This document shows positions 58,894-64,000 of a stretch of 64,000 nt of DNA, piece by piece (within the stretch, counting starts at the first letter, position 1; every line of letters begins with the position of its first letter). The position numbers were made by a program, and so were the translations under genes. The notes beneath the pieces were generated by a model that saw only the letters and a list, made by a program, of their open reading frames with translations, was not told where the DNA came from and searched no databases. Source of the DNA: Acheta domesticus (lineage: Eukaryota > Arthropoda > Insecta > Orthoptera > Gryllidae); NCBI GenBank assembly GCA_031308135.1, contig JAHLJT010008446.1:163561125-163625124 (forward strand). The letters are read 5' to 3'.

Positions 58894-60621
58894 ATTCAAA
58901 AAAGGGAAATAGAATCACACAATAAGCAACGTGTAAATTGTAATCAGGAACGCAACGGACAATGCTACAAACAGCAGAGTAAAACTGGGCAGCACAGGCC
59001 GGATAACGACGACCGGACGGCCGCGGTTATTAGTGAAAAGTTAGTCGGTGGCAGTTATGATGAAAAGGCTGAGCTCTATAGCGAAAGTAGACACAGTGAC
59101 AATGACTGTAAAGTGCCAGTGCATTCAGAGATAGAAGTAGATGCGTCAGTAAGACGAAAGAAAACGATTCGAGAAGTCTGGTTTTCGAAACAATTATCGA
59201 AGGCACGAAGTAGAGCTGGTACGAAGTGCACAAAGAATCGTGTCAAACAATGCGAAATTAGACGCCACATAGTACAGCGCAGAAGTAGACGCCAGGCGCA
59301 AAGCGGTATTGCCAGGGCCACGAGTGGCAAGTTAGAATTCAAGGTACCAAACTGGTATGGCGAATGTAAGCAACGGAAATGCTCACGGGTGAACATGGGA
59401 AGCCTAGGCAGCAAAGCAGTGTGGTTGAAGCGCGATGTGATAGTTCAAGTGAGGAACATAAGTAAGCATTGTACGGATATGCGGGCTATAAAGAGAAAGA
59501 AAAAACTGAAGGAAGTAGCGGTTAGGGTGTGTTTTGTGGAAACTAGTCAGGCAACAACTATGAAACATGCTAGGCACCGGACGTACTATACACCCGACAT
59601 TGGCAAGCAGCAACCGGTAAGACTAATTGAACGGGACAAACACTCAGGCAGGCTGTTTAGTTTTCAGAACGGTGGACCCGGAGTTAAAGGGCCGCCACAA
59701 AACGAGCAGCCCGACGAGCAGTCAGCTCCAGTCGCAGCAGCAGCAGCACCGTTCGCAGCAGCAGCAGTTGCACCAATCGCGACAGCAGCACCGGGCGCCC
59801 AACCAGCAGTGGAACAGCGGCAAACGGAGCCGCGGCTGATAAGGCGGGCCCGCCTGCAGGACAGCGAAAGCGACAGCGAGAGGCACGAAACAGCAGAGGA
59901 AGCAGAGGGGCAACACACGCACCTGAGGCAAACGCAGCACCAGCCGCAACACTACGGCAGCGACGTCGAAATGCAGAACGCAGCCCCCGAGAAGAAGGCG
60001 CGATCGGAAGAGTTGCCTGGTCAGCAGCACCAGCAGAAGGCAGCACCCAAGCACCGCAGCGCGCGCCAGAAGCGCGTCACCCCCACTCCCTCAGTTAGGT
60101 GGGGAGGCACGAAGCAACATTCGGGACGGAGGCGCATCAGCGACCACCGGAGCCGTCGCTTCGTCACCAGCAATCAGCAGCAGCTACAGCAGCCCCTGCG
60201 AGGGCGGCTGCAGGAACACATCAGGGAACGCATACACGCAATTCCAGACATCGACGAGGTGGGAGCACCCAGCATTCCGCAGCGGGATAGAGCGTTAACA
60301 CAGCTTACGAATTTCCAGGATTCATCAACGGCAGCTGCGTTCTAGTCTTCGTCACTCCGGCGGGCGGACAGCGATGTCAAGATAGGGCAACCGCCCCAGT
60401 CAGCAGAACAGCGTCAGCATCAGGAGCAACAGTGGCAGGCGGCGCCACAATTAGAAGATGACGACGTCGTGATGGGGCAACAGCCCCAGACAACAGATCA
60501 ACAACAGCACCAGGAGCAACAGCCGCAGACCGGCCGGCACGAGCGACAACAGCCTGGGGCCATCCATGTCCGGCGCAGCAAGCGCCTCCAGAAGCAGCAC
60601 CGCTCCTACACCCACAATTAG
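58894..60621 (+). CDS. Long unrecognised ORF of the LTR element (one internal stop)
   Basis: One plus-strand frame is open from 58,894 to 60,621 (about 575 codons) apart from a single TAG at 60,343-60,345. No ATG-specific start is obvious; GTG lies at 59,113. The first ~270 residues are basic and Cys-containing (CTKNRVKQCEIRRHIVQRRS, VWLKRDVIVQVRNI). The rest is Gln/Ala/Pro-rich, and it ends HVRRSKRLQKQHRSYTHN with TAG just before the polypurine tract, a tail often seen at the end of gypsy Pol. No RT, RNase H, integrase or protease motif is visible. It may be a Pol C-terminal relic plus unknown sequence, or a novel accessory ORF. Confidence 0.5.
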
Positions 60622-60630
60622 GTGGGGAGG
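60615..60630 (+). promoter_or_regulatory. Polypurine tract
   Basis: AATTAGGTGGGGAGG immediately precedes the 3' LTR start TGTGGC. A near-identical CAGTTAGGTGGGGAGG lies about 520 bp upstream at 60,092-60,107. Confidence 0.8.
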
Positions 60631-61313
60631 TGTGGCATCTGTGGCCGATGCCACGAACTTCAGTCGCTACGAGGGGCGCTGGGAGCGACGCCGATTGGCG
60701 CCGGCGACAAGCGACCGGGTTACGCCCGACCGCACACAGCCAACGACGGGACTACCCCGGTGGGGGCAAAGGAGGGGCCGGTGGCGCTCTCCCCTACCCA
60801 GCGGCGCTATATAAAGCGGGGCGCCGCGCCACGACGACACTTCGAGTCACAGTTCGGGTCAGAGTTCGAGTCAGAGTACGAGCCGCAGTTCGAGCCGCAG
60901 CAGCAATTGGAGTTGGAGTCAGCACGAGCAAGAGTCAGCGCGAGCAACAGTCAGCACGAGCAAGAGTCAGCGCGAGCAGACGCCAGTACGAGCAAGAATC
61001 CGCACGAGTAGAAGTCGGTACGTGCAAGAGTCAGCACGAGTAGAAGTCAGTACGAGCCAGTACGAGTGGAAGTCAGTACAGCAAGAGTCAGTTCGAGCAG
61101 GAGTCAGTTCGAGCTGGAGTTCGAGGTAGAGTACGAGTTGGAGGCGGGAGTTGGAATCATCGCAGCCGGAAGAAGCCGGCCCTAGAGAATACGATGGACT
61201 TCTAGGCCTGTCGGCAAACGAAACCATTTTTATTCAGATTGGCATTTTGGAATTTAGAATAATAAATTGTTGTACTAAGTAAAGTTGTTAGTTTTCTCTT
61301 TTACTATACAACA
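60631..61313 (+). repeat. 3' LTR
   Basis: 683 bp, from TGTGGCATCTG to ...ACTATACAACA, followed by TSD CAATG (61,314-61,318). The TATA box is at about 60,808-60,815. Apart from the missing ~36-bp segment and fewer 12-bp units, it differs from the 5' LTR by scattered substitutions. Confidence 0.9.
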
Positions 61314-61318
61314 CAATG

Positions 61319-61660
61319 TATGTTAGTGAAAAGGATAACATGGATGAGCAAAAATTGAAGGTAAGCTGTTATATCCCATTTACCAACCCAGTGATAATGA
61401 AGAAAATTATTAAAGAAATCAATGTTAATAAAAGTGCAAGCTGTGATAAGATTAGGGCTCTAGATATATGTAACAATGCAGATATATTTTGTCAATCATT
61501 ATCCACTCTAATCAACATCATGAGGTTAGGTATTTTTTCAGACTGCATGAAGGTAGCCATAATTAGACCGATTTATAAAAATGGTGATGCTATGGAACTA
61601 GCGAATTATCGACCAATCTCAATATTATCAATGATTGAAAAAATCATGGAAAACATATTG
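61319..61660 (+). pseudogene. Non-LTR ORF2, N-terminal RT domain (middle part of split gene)
   Basis: The frame continues from 57,258. It shows IKEINVNKSASCDKIRALDI (RT block 0/1, normally s.G.D.i), then RPIYKNGDAMELANYRPISI (block 2, PiyK.GD..l..NYRPIS) and LSMIEKIMENIL (block 2a). It breaks off near 61,660, before the catalytic palm. CR1/L2/Rex-like by overall look. Confidence 0.85.
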
Positions 61661-61730
61661 TATTTATTTTTTATTCACAGTTTTACATTGTTATAGAAAA
61701 CAACTTTCTGTTACCCACAATTCTAATAAA

Positions 61731-61935
61731 TTACATAATTTTAATTTTATTTCTCCATTTGTCCCGATCTTCATAATCCTTGTCTGTTAAGTTCTTGTCC
61801 TTTAAAATTCCCTTAATTTCTCTCAACCAGCTGTGTTTAGGTCTTCCTCTTTTCTTCCTACACACCGGAAACCACACTAATATTATTTTTGGAATTCTAT
61901 TATCTTTCATTGTTTTCACATGACCAAACCATTGT
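61731..61935 (-). pseudogene. Tail of another LINE ORF2, minus strand
   Basis: The minus-strand frame gives HVKTMKDNRIPK, then KKRGRPKHSWLREIKGILKD and DYEDRDKWRNKI with a stop near 61,731. It is the C-terminal tail of a LINE ORF2 in the opposite orientation, apparently a short 5'-truncated insertion into the RT gene. It ends at the pogo-like element at 61,937. Confidence 0.65.
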
Positions 61936-62337
61936 ACAGTAAAACCCCGTTATAAGAGAATCCCGCTTATAGGAGATAAAATTCACGGTCCCGAGGTCAG
62001 TTGTATACAAACAATGCTTTAATTTCCCGCTTTTAAGAGACCCCTTTTTTAAGAGATTCCCGCGTACAGTAGACAAGATTTTAATCCCCGTCATCCGTTT
62101 CTTCTCGCTTGTAAGAGACAAAGCGTGGAATTTTCCTCCAGGTGTCTTGGGAATTTCCTCAGCGTGGTAAGGGTTGGGACACGCGCTTAAAATAGGCTGG
62201 AGCAGGGGTTCGCAATACCAGTGCCACCGGTGGACGGGGGGGAGGTGTGCGAAGTTCTCGTGAAGAAAGCTCATTCGGTAAGCTTCTTGTCTTTTGGCAA
62301 CAAGAAAGACGCCTATAGTGCGACTTTTGTAACCGTG

Positions 62338-62466
62338 TCTCTAGAAGGTATCAGCTGTTTACGGTTTCATCCAATCGGAAGCTTCTGTGTCGCTAATGAT
62401 GTCACGATGGTTGACTTTCAAGCTCCCGATTGGATGAAACCGTCAGCAGCTGATACCTGCCAGAGG
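62338..62466. repeat. Inverted repeat, ~40-bp arms
   Basis: GGTATCAGCTG...GGTTTCATCCAATCGG at 62,347-62,385 recurs inverted at 62,421-62,458 (CCGATTGGATGAAACC...CAGCTGATACC), with a spacer of about 35 bp. Confidence 0.8.
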
Positions 62467-62524
62467 CAGAGTTGAATAAATCACAGAATATTGCTTTTAG
62501 TGTTTTGACCAGTGTTTCCAATTG

Positions 62525-63340
62525 TTACTTTCTCGGATACGTACATATAGAGAAAGTAATGTAATGCTGCAGAAAATCGACTCCGAGATTTTAACATAAT
62601 GCTTGTTTTGGGGTCCCCCGATACCGAAAAGGCTTGTTTTCTTCTTTCAAAACTTCCCGTCGACCATCCGTGAATAACACTAGCGCCAAAACTATTCGTA
62701 CGTTTTTTTCCAAAATGAATATTCCGCGATCGAGCTATTTCCGCTCGAAACTTTGCGGTTTTGAAAACCATTCTAAATTGTTGTGGGTACTGTTCATGAA
62801 GCCCGTGGGACTCCAAAATTACCCCAAAAATGGCTCCAAATTTTTTCTTTAAATTTCTTGTAAGAATAGAGTGAAATTCACTTATAGAGGTGGCATTGTT
62901 AGTATTTTCACTGTTAACTCTAAATTTTTCGAAAATTGAAAAAGTTTGCAGTTTTTTTCAGTTTTTTTTCTACGATTAAAAAATTGAAGATAGAAATTTT
63001 TTCTTATAATAAAAATTTTTCTCTATAATTAGGTTTTACATTAACGTTATGTACTTAAAAAAAGTTTTCATGTAATATCGAGTGAAATAATAAACATTTA
63101 CAAAAACAAGATTTTCTCAAAAACGGCTCCAAATTTTTTTCTTTAAACTTTTGGTAGTGATAGTTAAGAAGGTACTTTATAAGAGACTTTTAACATCATT
63201 TTGCTCTATTCATTTGTTTTTAAAAATTACACAAATGTAATTTTTTATAACTCTCGTGTCAATATTTACATTAGAGGCGATTAGTTCATTTAGGAGCACA
63301 TGTGCTTTAATGTCATGAAGTTTACTCAATACATCTGGTT
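62525..63340 (+). repeat. Repeat A, divergent copy (head and about two subunits)
   Basis: It starts near gagaaagtaatgtaatgctgc (62,551), then 'ccccgataccgaaaag', 'atggctccaaattttttcttt' (62,830) and 'cggctccaaatttttttct' (63,125), in A order. It resembles the window-start fragment at 1-126 more than the other copies. Confidence 0.65.
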
Positions 63341-63533
63341 AAATGGGCTCTGGAATCAACTAATTTATGTTACCTCAAGTTTAAAATAAGTGTACAAATC
63401 ATACTAATCCACTAAAAATATGATAACATCTCATTAAACACGTCAAAAACTCATTTCCCACTTATAAGAGTTCCCGGTTATAAGAGACAAAATTCCATTC
63501 CCCAGGTGTCTCTTATAAAGGGGTTTCACTGTA

Positions 63534-63865
63534 TCTAGGTGTAACTTTTGATCCTCATCTATAATTCGAAAAGCATGCTAACATAGTATTTGACAAAATT
63601 AACAGAATATCTAGCTGTCTCTTTGCTGCAAAAGATTATTTAAACAAGAGAATTATGCTTCTTCTGTATAAAACATTAGTAGAGTCCATTCTAAGATATG
63701 GTGTTAATATATGAGGGGGAATTAGCTATAACCATCTGTCTAGTATAACTAAATTGCAATAAAAATATTGAAAATGATCATGGATAATAACAAAACACAT
63801 CAAAAAACTTTGGAAGGAAGCTGATACTTTGACTCCTCATGGTTTCTACAAATTTTATCATATAT
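63534..63865 (+). pseudogene. Non-LTR ORF2, RT thumb region (3' part of split gene)
   Basis: Plus-strand frames give YLGVTFDPHL, then a stop, then RISSCLFAAKDYLNKRIMLL and LYKTLVESILRYGVNI, then a stop and ISYNHLSSITKLQ. This is the RT region following the catalytic palm. The catalytic part that should join it to 61,660 is missing. The frame ends at a hAT-type terminus at 63,866. Confidence 0.8.
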
Positions 63866-64000
63866 CAGGCGCGGATCCACGAGGAGGGAAATGAGGGAAA
63901 TTTCCCCTCCCAAAATGTTTCAGTAACTATTAATTTTAATTTGTCCCGAAACTTTCAAGCAAAAATACTTTCGTATAAACATTAAAACAAATAACAATGT
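63866..64000 (+). mobile_element. hAT-type terminus running off the window
   Basis: CAGGCGCGGATCCACGAGGA begins exactly where the RT similarity ends. CAGG(C/G)GCGGATCCA is a common start of arthropod hAT elements (from memory). The rest lies beyond the window. Confidence 0.5.

Larger units (their letters stand above)
57259..61313 (+). mobile_element. Non-autonomous Ty3/gypsy-type LTR retrotransposon, 4,055 bp
   Basis: Two LTRs (787 and 683 bp) begin TGTGGCAT and end ACAACA and are flanked by the 5-bp TSD CAATG. A PBS-like TGGCGACGAGG follows the 5' LTR and a polypurine tract GGTGGGGAGG precedes the 3' LTR. The interior (about 2.6 kb) has a frameshifted gypsy-type gag and one long unrecognised ORF. 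Protease, RT, RNase H and integrase motifs are absent. It is inserted in a LINE RT gene. Confidence 0.9.
61937..63531. mobile_element. pogo-like DNA element, 1,595 bp, with nested repeat A
   Basis: The left end CAGTAAAACCCCGTTATAAG and the reverse complement of the right end CAGTGAAACCCCTTTATAAG match over about 24 bases (continuing agag), and TA flanks both sides. Several internal 'cttataagag(a/t)' motifs repeat near each end. No transposase is encoded. CAGTRAAACC ends with TA TSD are typical of pogo/Tigger-derived elements. A hairpin (62,338-62,466) and a repeat A copy (62,525-63,340) lie inside. Confidence 0.8.

Noticed and set aside
59664..60054. Minus-strand Ala/Cys/Leu-rich ORFs opposite the LTR element ORF
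   Set aside because: They are antisense shadows of CAG/GCA-rich sequence; the plus-strand frame is far longer.

Overview
This window looks like nuclear DNA from an arthropod, most likely a repeat-rich insect. The evidence is AT-rich sequence, insect-type piggyBac, mariner, Tc1-like, hAT and pogo-like elements, jockey-type and other non-LTR retrotransposons, and complete absence of bacterial gene organisation. I could not support any intact host gene, rRNA, tRNA or CRISPR array. Nearly everything recognisable is a mobile element or its wreckage, separated by AT-rich spacer.

Layout. 1-8.2 kb: copies of two dispersed repeats (called A and B here), a ~0.7 kb MITE and a remnant of a third repeat (C). 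8.2-10.4 kb: a decayed piggyBac transposon inserted into a copy of repeat A. 10.9-20 kb: fragments of at least four non-LTR retrotransposons, all on the minus strand (one ORF1/gag, two RT ends, two RNase H ends), plus a dead Tc1-like transposase. 22,030-34,064: the main structure, a 12,035-bp foldback-type element. It has a perfect 9-bp target duplication and arms of ~3.9 and ~6.1 kb, built largely of tandem ~197- and ~355-bp monomers in opposite orientations. Its ~2 kb core carries a broken DDE transposase. 34.9-39.4 kb: inverted and mosaic copies of repeat A, and a 234-bp near-perfect palindrome.

41.7-44.9 kb: a composite block bounded by inverted GGTTGCCAAC ends, with two copies of a ~0.5 kb repeat (D), long TA/GA/CA tracts and another C remnant. 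44.9-49.1 kb is quiet AT-rich sequence with one small pogo-like MITE. 49.1-51 kb: a hAT-type element with a perfect 8-bp target duplication. 52.2-54.9 kb: an element with a remnant of a DUF7869-like protein, and an internally deleted mariner.

56.9-64 kb is a nested set. A non-LTR reverse transcriptase gene on the plus strand is split by a 4,055-bp LTR retrotransposon (5-bp TSD CAATG), then by a 1.6 kb pogo-like element that itself contains repeat A, and finally by a hAT-type end that runs off the window. The LTR element keeps a frameshifted gag and a long unrecognised ORF but no protease, RT, RNase H or integrase, so it must have moved with enzymes supplied by a relative.

All family names come from motif recognition by eye, with no database search. 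Boundaries without a TSD or TIR are approximate.
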